The position numbers and the translations under genes were made by a program. DNA of 64,000 bases from Algiphilus sp. (lineage in GTDB: Bacteria; Pseudomonadota; Gammaproteobacteria; Nevskiales; Nevskiaceae). The stretch covers positions 135,234 through 199,233 of the forward strand of contig NZ_JAGLEJ010000014.1 of assembly GCF_023145115.1 (NCBI RefSeq), in the 5' to 3' direction. Each line of letters begins with the position of its first letter. Position 1 is the stretch's first letter. Below, piece by piece: positions 7,957 to 15,816 of the stretch. The notes under the pieces are model-generated. The model ran no database searches. It was given only the letters and a program-made list of their open reading frames with translations, and was not told the origin of the DNA.

Positions 7957-8370
7957 ATGAGCGAAGACAAACCGACGCGGCTCGCGCCGATCGTCACCCC
8001 CGACGCCAAGTTCTTCTGGGAAGCAGCCGATCGCGAGGAACTCGTCTGCCAGCGCAGCCGGGCGACCGGGGAGTTCCTCTTCCCGCCGCGGCCGATGTGC
8101 CCCGATACCCACAGCGTGGATATCGAGGTCGCGCCGCTGTCCGGCCGCGGCAGGGTGGTGAGCTGGGTCAAGCCGGTGCATCCGCCGGCCTTCGGCTTCA
8201 AGGAGCCGCCGACCGTCGCCGTGATCGAGCTCGAGGAGGGGGTGCGCTTCGTGTCGAACGTCATCGACATCGCCTTCGAGGACATCACCCGCGACATGCC
8301 GGTCGAGGTCTGCTTCGTGCCGACCATGAACAATCACAAGGTGCCGGTCTTCCGGCCTGCATCCAACTGA
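7957..8370 (+). CDS. DUF35 OB-fold protein with degenerate zinc ribbon
   Basis: A 137-residue DUF35-type protein: an N-terminal helix (DAKFFWEAADREELVCQRS), a rubredoxin-like loop, then an OB-fold (GRGRVVSWVKPVHPP, VAVIELEEGVRFVSNVID). The usual two CxxC pairs of the zinc ribbon are reduced to single Cys residues (LVCQRS and PMCPDT), so zinc may be lost. DUF35 proteins pair with thiolase-fold partners; in steroid side-chain breakdown the DUF35 domain of ChsH2 forms an aldolase with Ltp2. The next gene is such a thiolase-fold protein. The ATG at 7957 is preferred over an upstream in-frame start because it begins the conserved domain. Confidence 0.8.
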   Translation: MSEDKPTRLAPIVTPDAKFFWEAADREELVCQRSRATGEFLFPPRPMCPDTHSVDIEVAPLSGRGRVVSWVKPVHPPAFGFKEPPTVAVIELEEGVRFVSNVIDIAFEDITRDMPVEVCFVPTMNNHKVPVFRPASN

Positions 8371-8375
8371 TTTTC

Positions 8376-8447
8376 AACCACAGATTGCACAGGTTTTCAC
8401 AGATTCTCTTCTTTTGTTAATCCCCTGAATCTGTGAAATCTGTGGTT
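8376..8447. repeat. AT-rich imperfect inverted repeat with CACAGAT units
   Basis: The left arm (8376-8406) begins AACCACAGATT and ends TTTTCACAGATTC. The right arm (8427-8447) reads GAATCTGTGAAATCTGTGG plus TT, the complement of most of the left arm. The loop is about 20 bases and T-rich. Base composition is far from that of the surrounding coding DNA. CACAGATT-type palindromes of this kind recur between genes in many proteobacteria, so a REP/MITE-like element is likely. It separates the DUF35 and aldolase-like genes and could affect their shared transcript. Confidence 0.7.
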
Positions 8448-8461
8448 CTATCTAGAGCCTT

Positions 8462-9625
8462 ATGACTGCCAAGAACGTAGAAAGACAAGCCGCCATCGCC
8501 GGCATCGGCGCCACCGAGTTCTCCAAGGAATCGGGCCGCAGCGAGCTGCAGCTGGCCGCCGAGTGCTCGCTGGCTGCCTGCCAGGACGCCGGCGTGGCGC
8601 CGGCGGACATCGACGGCATGATCACCTTCACCATCGACAACAGCGACGAGATCAACCTCGCTCGCTCGCTGGGGGTGAAGGATCTGGCGTATTCCGGCCG
8701 CATTCCGGGCGGCGGCGCCGCGGCCGCAGCGACGCTGTACCACGCCATGGCCCTGGTCGATGCCGGCCTCTGCCACAACGTGTTGATCTGGCGGGCGATG
8801 AACGAGCGCAGCCAGTACCGCTTCGGCCAGAACCAGCAGCAGCAGGTCCAGTCGGGCAACAGTACCGGTTCGCTGCTGTGGTGCGTGCCCTTCGGCGCGA
8901 TGACGCCCGGCTCCTGGGCGGCGCTGGCGGCGCGGCCGTACATGGAGACCTACGGCCTGACCAATGCCGACTTCGCGCCGCTGTCGGTGCAGCAGCGCGC
9001 CTACGCGGCCACCAATCCCAACGCCTGGTTCTACGAGCGGCCGATCACCATCGACGACCACCAGAACTCGAAGTGGATCGTCGACCCGGTGCTGCGCATG
9101 CTGGACTGCTGCCAGGAGTCGGACGGCGGCGTTGCCATCCTGGTCACCTCCATGGAACGCGCGCGCGACCTGAAGCAGCCGCCGGTGCGCATCCTCGGCG
9201 CCACCCAGTCGATCCCGTACAACGTCGAGGTGATCTCGAACTACTACCACGACGACCTCACGGTCATGCCGGAGGCCGAGGGCACCGCAAAGCGTCTCTG
9301 GGCGCAGACCGGGCTCAAGCCTTCCGACATGCAGGCGGCGATGATCTACGACGCCTTCACGCCGCAGGTCTTCATGCAGCTCGAGGCCTTCGGCTTCTGC
9401 GGGCGCGGCGAGGCCCGGGACTTCGTGAAGTCGGAGATCGGCCCCGGCGGCAGCCTGCCGGTGAACACGCACGGCGGCCTGCTCGGCGAGGCCTACATCC
9501 ACGGCATGAACAGCATGGCCGAGGGCGTGCGCCAGATCCGCGGCAGCTCGGTCAACCAGGTCGACGGCGCCCAGAACGTGCTGGTGACTTCCGGCATGGC
9601 CGGCGCCGTGCTGGGTCGCGCCTGA
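8462..9625 (+). CDS. Thiolase-fold lipid-transfer protein, Ltp2-like aldolase candidate
   Basis: A 387-residue thiolase-superfamily protein of the SCP-x/Ltp type. The nucleophilic Cys region of true thiolases is replaced by IPGGGAAAAA (81-90), so it should not be a thiolase. Tyr296 (IYDAF) and Tyr345 (GEAYIHGM) lie close to the positions reported for the two catalytic Tyr of the Ltp2 retro-aldolase. With the DUF35 gene just upstream, the pair resembles the Ltp2-ChsH2 aldolase that removes the last side-chain carbons of steroids by C-C cleavage. Fold is sure; aldolase activity is inferred. Confidence 0.8.
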   Translation: MTAKNVERQAAIAGIGATEFSKESGRSELQLAAECSLAACQDAGVAPADIDGMITFTIDNSDEINLARSLGVKDLAYSGRIPGGGAAAAATLYHAMALVDAGLCHNVLIWRAMNERSQYRFGQNQQQQVQSGNSTGSLLWCVPFGAMTPGSWAALAARPYMETYGLTNADFAPLSVQQRAYAATNPNAWFYERPITIDDHQNSKWIVDPVLRMLDCCQESDGGVAILVTSMERARDLKQPPVRILGATQSIPYNVEVISNYYHDDLTVMPEAEGTAKRLWAQTGLKPSDMQAAMIYDAFTPQVFMQLEAFGFCGRGEARDFVKSEIGPGGSLPVNTHGGLLGEAYIHGMNSMAEGVRQIRGSSVNQVDGAQNVLVTSGMAGAVLGRA

Positions 9626-9630
9626 GCACG

Positions 9631-10647
9631 ATGGGCGAGGCGCTGCACCAGCGCAACACGGCGGTGGCATCCGGGAGCGTCCGGCAGCACGATCTCGTGC
9701 TGGACGCCGGCGGCACGCGCGTCGGCGCCAGCGTCTGGCTGCCCGACGGCGCCGCGCCGGCGGCACTGTTCTTCTGCCTGCCCGGCGGCCACATGACGCG
9801 CGGCTACTTCGACCTGCGCGTGCCCGGCAACGACAGCCACAGCTTCGCGCGCGCCATGGCGGCGCAGGGCTTCGCCGTGGCGGCCATCGATCACCCGGGG
9901 ACGGGTGACAGCGACGACGGCGGCGATCGCTATCGGCACACCCCGGAGTCGCTCGCCGATGTGGCGGCAGCCGCCTGCGGGCGGATCGTCACCGGCCTGC
10001 GGGCGGGTTCGCTGGTGCCGGGCGCGGCACCGGTCGCGGCATTGCCCACCATCGGCGTCGGTCACTCGATGGGCGCCATGATCACGGTCCTGCACCAGCA
10101 GCGCGAGCCGACGCACGCGGCGATCGCGGTGCTCGGCTTCAGCACGCGCGGGCTGCCCGAGTACGTGCCGGAACAGGTCCGCGCCCTGCTCGACGATCGC
10201 GATGCGCTGCGCGCGCAGCGCGTCGAGCTGGCGCGGGCGATGTTCGCGGCAATGGGCGAGTCCAGCGGCGGCGGTGACGGCGACATCTACGGCCGCGAGG
10301 GCGCCGAGTCGGACGGCATTCTGGCGCTGCGCGACTGCCGGGCGCCGCTGCTGCCGACGGCGGCGTTCTGCTCCATGCTGCCGGACAACGTTGGCCCCGA
10401 GGCCGCCGAGGTCGCGGTTCCGGTGTTCATCGGGCTGGGCAGCCGCGACATGGCAGGCGCACCCCACAAGGTGCCGGCCGCCTTCACTGGCAGCGGCGAC
10501 GTCTGTCTGCATATCCTGCCCGGTGCCGGGCACAGCCATTTTCTCTTCCCGTCGCGCGCCGGGCTGTTCCGGCGGCTGGCGCACTGGGCCACCCGCGTGG
10601 CGGCGCCGGAAGCGACGACCGCACCAGGAGTCATCAGCACGTCATGA
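9631..10647 (+). CDS. Alpha/beta hydrolase
   Basis: A 338-residue alpha/beta hydrolase. The nucleophile elbow is GHSMG (Ser146), with a probable acid in LGSRD and His in GAGHSHF near the C-terminus; the oxyanion region is FFCLPGGHMT. Such enzymes hydrolyse esters, lactones or C-C bonds. It begins 5 bases after the aldolase-like gene and overlaps the next gene by ATGA, indicating translational coupling. It may hydrolyse a ring or side-chain ester, lactone or CoA ester of the locus substrate; the substrate cannot be read from sequence. Confidence 0.75.
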   Translation: MGEALHQRNTAVASGSVRQHDLVLDAGGTRVGASVWLPDGAAPAALFFCLPGGHMTRGYFDLRVPGNDSHSFARAMAAQGFAVAAIDHPGTGDSDDGGDRYRHTPESLADVAAAACGRIVTGLRAGSLVPGAAPVAALPTIGVGHSMGAMITVLHQQREPTHAAIAVLGFSTRGLPEYVPEQVRALLDDRDALRAQRVELARAMFAAMGESSGGGDGDIYGREGAESDGILALRDCRAPLLPTAAFCSMLPDNVGPEAAEVAVPVFIGLGSRDMAGAPHKVPAAFTGSGDVCLHILPGAGHSHFLFPSRAGLFRRLAHWATRVAAPEATTAPGVISTS

Positions 10648-10955
10648 GCATCACCCTCAAAGCCGGTACCCGCGTCAAGAGCGCGGTCTGCGACACCCAG
10701 GTCATGGTCATCAAGGCGCCTGCCGCCGAGTACGACCTGCAGTGCGGCGGCCAGCCCATGGTGGCCCCCGACGGCGCCGCGTCCGACCAGGCCATCGACC
10801 CGCAGCTGTCGGGCGGCACCCTGATGGGCAAGCGCTACGTCAATGCCGACGAGAGCATCGAGCTGCTGTGCACCAAGGGCGGCCAGGGCAGTCTGGTCCT
10901 CGACGGCACGCCGCTGGAGGTCAAGCAGGCCAAGCAGCTTCCGTCCTCGGACTGA
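10644..10955 (+). CDS. Small conserved-looking hypothetical protein
   Basis: A 103-residue protein I do not recognise. It is mostly short beta-like segments with Gly turns (SAVCDTQVMVIKAP, LQCGGQPMV, SIELLCTKGGQGSLVLDG) and three Cys residues at about 16, 34 and 76. There is no signal peptide or membrane segment. Its start overlaps the hydrolase stop (ATGA), and it ends 13 bases before the acyl-CoA ligase. The tight coupling argues for a real gene, possibly an accessory to the ligase, but no function can be assigned. Confidence 0.6.
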   Translation: MSITLKAGTRVKSAVCDTQVMVIKAPAAEYDLQCGGQPMVAPDGAASDQAIDPQLSGGTLMGKRYVNADESIELLCTKGGQGSLVLDGTPLEVKQAKQLPSSD

Positions 10956-10968
10956 TCCGCCCCCGACC

Positions 10969-12477
10969 ATGAACATCAGCATGCTGCTCGACATGAGCGC
11001 CGAGGCCTTCGGCGATCGTGTCGCCATCGCCTACGAGGGAAGCACGATCGACTACGCCGAGCTGCGCCGCCGCGCGCTGGCCGCGTCGCAGATCGTGCGC
11101 GACAGCGGCGCCGAGCATCTGGCGCTGCTCGACGTCAACAGCCCGGCCACGGCGGTGGCGCTGTTCGGGGCCGCCCACGCCGCGGTGCCCTACGTGCCGC
11201 TCAACTACCGGCTGACCGACGACGAGCTGGCCGAGCTGGTGGAGCGCATCGCGCCGGCCCTGGTGGTGGTGGGTCCGGAGGCGGAGGGACGGCTGCCCGA
11301 GCGCGCCGGCCTCACCGTGATCCGGCGCAAGGACTTCCTGCGCGCAACCGACGGCGCCGGCGAGGGCGTGTCGCACGCCGCCGAGGACCCGTCGGCGATC
11401 GCCGTTCAGCTGTTCACCAGCGGCACCACCGGCAAGCCCAAGGCGGCCGTGCTACGCCACGAGAATCTCAGCGCCTACATCATCGGCACCGTCGAGTTCG
11501 GCGCCGCCGGCGAGGACGAGGCCAATCTGGTCAGCGTGCCGCCGTACCATATCGCCGGCATCTCGGCGATCCTCAGCTCTACCTACGCCTGCCGCCGCAT
11601 GGCCATGATCGGCGCGTTCGAGCCGGTCGCCTGGGTGACGGCCTGCCGCGAGCAGAACGCCACCAACTGCTTCATCGTGCCCACCATGCTGAGTCGCATC
11701 ATTGATCGGCTCGAGGCCGAGGGCGGCGCCGGCCTGCCCAGCCTGCGGGCGGTGGCGTACGGCGGCGGGCGCATGCCGCAGCAGACCATCGAGCGCGCCA
11801 TGCAGCTGCTGCCGCAGGTCGATTTCACCAATGCCTACGGGCTCACCGAAACCAGCTCGACGGTGGCGGTGCTCGGTCCGGATGATCACCGGCTCGCCAT
11901 GGCCAGTGACGATCCGAAGGTGCGCCGGCGCCTCGCCTCGGCCGGACAGCCCACCGGGGCGGTCGAGATCCAGGTGCGCGACGATGCCGATCGCGTGCTC
12001 GGCCCCGAGGAGGCCGGTCTGGTCTTCGTGCGCGGCCCCCAGGTCTCCGGCGAGTACCTGTCGCTGGGCAGCCAGCTCGATGCCGACGGCTGGTTCCCGA
12101 CCAAGGACCGCGGCTATCTCGACGCCGACGGCTATCTCTATCTCGACGGCCGCGAGGACGACGTCATCGTGCGTGGCGGCGAGAACATCTCGCCCGGCGA
12201 GATCGAGGACGTGCTGCTGGCGCATCCGGCGGTGGCCGACGTCGCGGTGGTCGCGGTGCCGGACGAGCAGTGGGGCGAGGGCGTCGGTGCCGCGGTCGTG
12301 CTGGAGGCCGGGCAGTCGGTGTCCGCGGAGGCGCTGCAGGCCCTGGTGCGCGAGCATCTGCGCTCGTCGCGCGTGCCGCAGGTGATCGTGTTCCGCGATG
12401 CGCTGCCGTACAACGAGATGGGCAAGGTCCTGCGCCGCATCATCCGTGGCGAGCTCGCCGAAGCCGTGGCGGCCTGA
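10969..12477 (+). CDS. Acyl-CoA synthetase / AMP-dependent ligase (FadD-like)
   Basis: A 502-residue ANL-superfamily ligase. The P-loop-like motif FTSGTTGKPKAAVLRH starts at about residue 149. NAYGLTETSS, GWFPTKDRGYLDADGYLYLDGREDD and GGENISPGEIEDVL follow, with the C-terminal Lys in NEMGKVLRR. The reaction is ATP-dependent activation of a carboxylic acid to an acyl-CoA via acyl-AMP. Length is typical. In this locus it would feed the CoA-transferase and aldolase steps, for example by activating a steroid side-chain or ring-fragment acid. Family is certain; substrate is inferred. Confidence 0.9.
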   Translation: MNISMLLDMSAEAFGDRVAIAYEGSTIDYAELRRRALAASQIVRDSGAEHLALLDVNSPATAVALFGAAHAAVPYVPLNYRLTDDELAELVERIAPALVVVGPEAEGRLPERAGLTVIRRKDFLRATDGAGEGVSHAAEDPSAIAVQLFTSGTTGKPKAAVLRHENLSAYIIGTVEFGAAGEDEANLVSVPPYHIAGISAILSSTYACRRMAMIGAFEPVAWVTACREQNATNCFIVPTMLSRIIDRLEAEGGAGLPSLRAVAYGGGRMPQQTIERAMQLLPQVDFTNAYGLTETSSTVAVLGPDDHRLAMASDDPKVRRRLASAGQPTGAVEIQVRDDADRVLGPEEAGLVFVRGPQVSGEYLSLGSQLDADGWFPTKDRGYLDADGYLYLDGREDDVIVRGGENISPGEIEDVLLAHPAVADVAVVAVPDEQWGEGVGAAVVLEAGQSVSAEALQALVREHLRSSRVPQVIVFRDALPYNEMGKVLRRIIRGELAEAVAA

Positions 12478-12481
12478 CGCC

Positions 12482-12937
12482 ATGGCCTTCGTCTACGAGC
12501 AGACCCTCGACATCGCCGCGCCGGCGGCCGTGGTCTGGGAGGTCATCACCGACCTGCCGCGCTACGGCGAGTGGAATCCCTTCGTCTCGTCGTGCGCATC
12601 GACGCTGCGGCCAGGCGATCCCATCGACATGACCGTCCATCTCATGAAACGCCCGCAGCAGCAGCGCGAGTGGATCAGCGAATACCACGAGGGACGCGGC
12701 TTCGCCTACCGCATGAAGCCGGTGCCGGGCGGGGCCCTGTCCAGCGCCCGCTGGCACGACATCACGCCGGTGGACGACGGCCATTGTCGCTATCGGTCGC
12801 ATTTCGAGCTGCGGGGCTGGCTCATGCCGGTGGTGCGCGGCCTGCTCGGAGCACGGCTGCGCGGCGGTTTCGCCGGCATGAACGGGGGCGTCAAGGAACG
12901 CGCCGAATCGCTGTGGGCGCAGCGCAACCCGCGCTGA
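12482..12937 (+). CDS. SRPBCC (polyketide cyclase/START-like) protein
   Basis: A 151-residue protein with the SRPBCC pattern: YEQTLDIAAPAAVVWEVITDLPRYGEWNPFV at the N-terminus, central beta strands, and a C-terminal helix (GFAGMNGGVKERAES). The fold makes a hydrophobic pocket that holds steroids, polyketides or lipids, or catalyses cyclisation or hydration. It starts 4 bases after the ligase stop. A role in binding or reshaping the locus substrate is likely but not shown by catalytic residues. Confidence 0.75.
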   Translation: MAFVYEQTLDIAAPAAVVWEVITDLPRYGEWNPFVSSCASTLRPGDPIDMTVHLMKRPQQQREWISEYHEGRGFAYRMKPVPGGALSSARWHDITPVDDGHCRYRSHFELRGWLMPVVRGLLGARLRGGFAGMNGGVKERAESLWAQRNPR

Positions 12938-14283
12938 CCCGCGCACCCGACGAGGGCGGGCTCGCCGCGCAGTACGCGCGCGGCCTGCTCGACGGGCTCG
13001 GCCACGCCGAGCCGACCGCTCTGGCGGCCTGTCATCCTGCCGATGCGGCTGCCGAATGCGGCCTGGAAGCACTCACCGGCGCTGCCGATGGCCCGGGACG
13101 CATCTGCCCGGTGCCGATCGCGGCCTGTGCCGACGGCGTGCTGGGCGCGCTTGCGGCGCTGCCCGGCGGTGAGGGGCTGGCGGGACTCCGCGGCGCCGCG
13201 CTGCTGACCGAGCGCGCTGCCATCTCCGGTCTGGCGCGCGGCGGGCGCGTCGCACCCGGTGGCGCCTGCCGACTGCTCGACTGCGCCGACGGTACCCTGG
13301 CCGTGAACCTCGCGCGGGAGGATGACTGGGGGCTGCTGCCGGCATGGCTGGAGCGCGCCGTAGCCCCGGACTGGGAGGCCCTGGCCGACGCATTGCGCAC
13401 CGTCCCGCACGCGGTGCTGCTGGAGCGCGCCGCCTGGCTCGGGCTTGCCGTCGCGGTTTGCGCGCCACCGTGCCAGGTCCGGTCGCCGTTCCGTGTACTG
13501 CAGCGGGGGCCGGCCGGGCGGTGCGGCGCGAAGACGCCGCTGGTGGTCGATCTCTCCGCGCTCTGGGCCGGCCCGCTGTGCGGGCACCTGCTGCAGCGCA
13601 TGGGTGCGCGCGTGCTCAAGGTCGAGAGCCTGCAGCGGCCCGACGGCGCGCGAAACGGCGAGGCGGCCTTCTTCGATCTGCTCAATGCCGGGAAGCCCTC
13701 GGTGGCGCTCGATCTCGCCAGCGCACGCGGTCGCGATCAGCTGCGCGGCCTGATCGCGCGCGCCGATATCGTCATCGAGTCGGCGCGGCCCCGCGCGCTG
13801 GCGCAGCTGGGCATCGATGCACGGCGCTGTGTCGCCGAGGTGCCGGGGCTGACCTGGATCAGCATCACCGGCTACGGCCGCGATGGCGCCGACGCCGGGC
13901 GGGTGGCCTACGGCGACGATGCCGCCGTGGCCGGCGGACTCGGCTGGGTCATGGCGGCCGCCCACGGCGAGCCCTGCTTCGTGGGCGATGCGTTGGCCGA
14001 TCCGCTGACCGGCATGCACGCGGGGCTGGCGGCCTGGTGCGGCTGGCTCGCGGGGGGCGGCGGCCTGATCGATGTCGCCATGCGCGATGTGGTCGCGCAC
14101 GTGGCCACGTCGGGCGGCGACCGCGACGCCGATGCCTTCGCGCGGCGCGCGCGGGCGTGGTCGGCGCACCGCGCGCCCCGCCCGCCGGCCCGGGCGCCCG
14201 CGGTGCGCGCATCCGGCGGCGCCGCGGCCGCCCTCGGCGCCGATACCACGGCCGTGCTGCGCGAGCTCGGCCTGCCGTGCTGA
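12913..14283 (+). CDS. CaiB/BaiF family CoA-transferase with permuted layout
   Basis: A 456-residue protein starting at GTG 12913, overlapping the SRPBCC gene by 25 bases. The usual CaiB Rossmann half appears late, from about residue 208 (TPLVVDLSALWAGPLCGHLL), with ISITGYGRDG and the expected catalytic Asp363 in ADPLTGMHAG. The first 200 residues instead resemble the small C-terminal domain of the family (DGTLAVNLAREDDWGLLPAWL). The order therefore looks circularly permuted relative to ordinary family members. It presumably transfers CoA to a carboxylate. The start is uncertain, as no ATG is well placed. Confidence 0.7.
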   Translation: MGAAQPALTRAPDEGGLAAQYARGLLDGLGHAEPTALAACHPADAAAECGLEALTGAADGPGRICPVPIAACADGVLGALAALPGGEGLAGLRGAALLTERAAISGLARGGRVAPGGACRLLDCADGTLAVNLAREDDWGLLPAWLERAVAPDWEALADALRTVPHAVLLERAAWLGLAVAVCAPPCQVRSPFRVLQRGPAGRCGAKTPLVVDLSALWAGPLCGHLLQRMGARVLKVESLQRPDGARNGEAAFFDLLNAGKPSVALDLASARGRDQLRGLIARADIVIESARPRALAQLGIDARRCVAEVPGLTWISITGYGRDGADAGRVAYGDDAAVAGGLGWVMAAAHGEPCFVGDALADPLTGMHAGLAAWCGWLAGGGGLIDVAMRDVVAHVATSGGDRDADAFARRARAWSAHRAPRPPARAPAVRASGGAAAALGADTTAVLRELGLPC

Positions 14284-15746
14284 TCCGCGACGCCGAGCTC
14301 GACTTCGGTGGACGGCGTGGCGATGTGCGCGTGGCCGAAGGACGCGTCGCCGAGATCGCGCCACGGCTGTCGCGTCGCGCCGGCGAGACCGTGGTGACGG
14401 CCGGCGGCTGTGCGCTGCTGCCCAGCCTCTGTGACCATCATCTTCATCTCAAGGCGACCGCGGCGGCGCGCGCCTCGGTCGACTGCGCAGACGCCGCCTG
14501 CCCCGATGCGACCGCACTCGCGGAGCGCCTGCAGGCGGCTGATCGCGTGCTGCCGGCAGGAGGGTGGCTGCGCGGCAACGGATTCCACGAGCACGTGCTG
14601 GCCGGGTCCGGCGCCGCTCCGGACCGCGACTGGCTGGACCGGGTGGTGCCCCACCGCCCGGCGCGGCTCCAGCATCGCAGCGGTCGCATGTGGCTCCTCA
14701 ACACGGCCGCGCTGCGGGCGATCGGTGTCGACGAGGACGACGGCGACACGCCGCTGGAGCGCCGGGGCGGGCGCTTCACCGGGCGCCTCTACGACGCCGA
14801 CGGCTGGCTGGGCGCGCGCACCGGCGCGCGGCGACCGGATCTGGGCGACCTCAGCCGGGCACTGTGGGCGCTGGGCGTGACGGCGGTCACCGACTGCAGC
14901 CACGACAACGACCGCGACGATGTCGCCGCCTTCGGAGCAGCGCAGCGCAGCGGTGCGCTGCTGCAGGATGTGCTGGTGATGGGCAATGCCGACCTCGACG
15001 GTGCCGGGGTGCCCGCCGACGGAGACGACGGTCCGGAGCTGGCCATCGGCGCGCGCAAGTTCCATCTGCACGACGCGGCGCTGCCCGATCTCGACGAGCT
15101 GACCGCGGCGATGCGCGCCGCCCACGCCGCCGGCCGCAACGTTGCCGCGCATTGCGTCAGCCGCGTCGATCTGGCCTTTGCGCTGGCCGCCTGGCGCGCC
15201 GCGGGGGCGCGCCCTGGTGACCGCGTCGAGCACGCCTCGGTCGCGCCACCCGAAGCACTGGCCGAGATCGCCGCGCTCGGCCTGACGGTGGTGTCGCAGC
15301 CCGCGATGATCAGCGAGCGCGGCGCGGTCTATCGCCGGGAGGTCGATGCGGACGACCTGCCGCATCTCTACCGCCTGCGCAGCTTCCAGGTCGCCGGTGT
15401 GCCTCTGGCGCTGAGCAGTGACGCGCCCTATACCGACATTGATCCCTGGCGGGCGATGGCGGCCGCGGTGACACGACGCTGCGCCGACGGCGAGCCGCTG
15501 GGCCCGGGCGAGGCGCTGAGCCCGGAGCGTGCCTACGCCGCCATGGCCGGCCGGCCGAGCGGGCCGGGGCGGGGCGATCTCCGCCTGCGTGCGGGCATGC
15601 GGGCCGATCTGTGCCTGCTCGACCGCGACTGGGCGGCGGCGCGCGCCGATCTGGGATGCGTGCGTCCGCGGCGGGCGTGGAGGGCGGGTGCCGACAACTA
15701 TCACCTGAATGGAGTAGGACACGGTGCGCCCGCCTGCGCACCATGA
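14277..15746 (+). CDS. Amidohydrolase-family metal hydrolase (YtcJ-like)
   Basis: A 489-residue amidohydrolase-superfamily protein. It has the metal-binding HxH (His55-Leu-His57 in CDHHLHL), later KFHLHD, AAHC and RVEHAS motifs, and the conserved Asp in SSDAPYTDIDPW. Like YtcJ-type amidohydrolase-3 proteins it ends with a LRLRAGMRADLCLLD composite domain. The GTG start overlaps the CoA-transferase stop. The family hydrolyses amides, esters or cyclic compounds; a lactone or ring-opening step would fit here, but no substrate is evident. It is the last gene before a 70-base gap ahead of the Rieske gene. Confidence 0.75.
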   Translation: MLIRDAELDFGGRRGDVRVAEGRVAEIAPRLSRRAGETVVTAGGCALLPSLCDHHLHLKATAAARASVDCADAACPDATALAERLQAADRVLPAGGWLRGNGFHEHVLAGSGAAPDRDWLDRVVPHRPARLQHRSGRMWLLNTAALRAIGVDEDDGDTPLERRGGRFTGRLYDADGWLGARTGARRPDLGDLSRALWALGVTAVTDCSHDNDRDDVAAFGAAQRSGALLQDVLVMGNADLDGAGVPADGDDGPELAIGARKFHLHDAALPDLDELTAAMRAAHAAGRNVAAHCVSRVDLAFALAAWRAAGARPGDRVEHASVAPPEALAEIAALGLTVVSQPAMISERGAVYRREVDADDLPHLYRLRSFQVAGVPLALSSDAPYTDIDPWRAMAAAVTRRCADGEPLGPGEALSPERAYAAMAGRPSGPGRGDLRLRAGMRADLCLLDRDWAAARADLGCVRPRRAWRAGADNYHLNGVGHGAPACAP

Positions 15747-15816
15747 CAGTGTGTTAGCAGGCGCGGTCAGTGCGTTCCGCGCAACGATTGCCATTCGAAG
15801 CAGGAGGCGTTTCACA

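Noticed and set aside
8462..9625. True beta-ketothiolase
   Set aside because: The Cys nucleophile region is replaced by IPGGGAAAAA, so ordinary thiolysis is unlikely.
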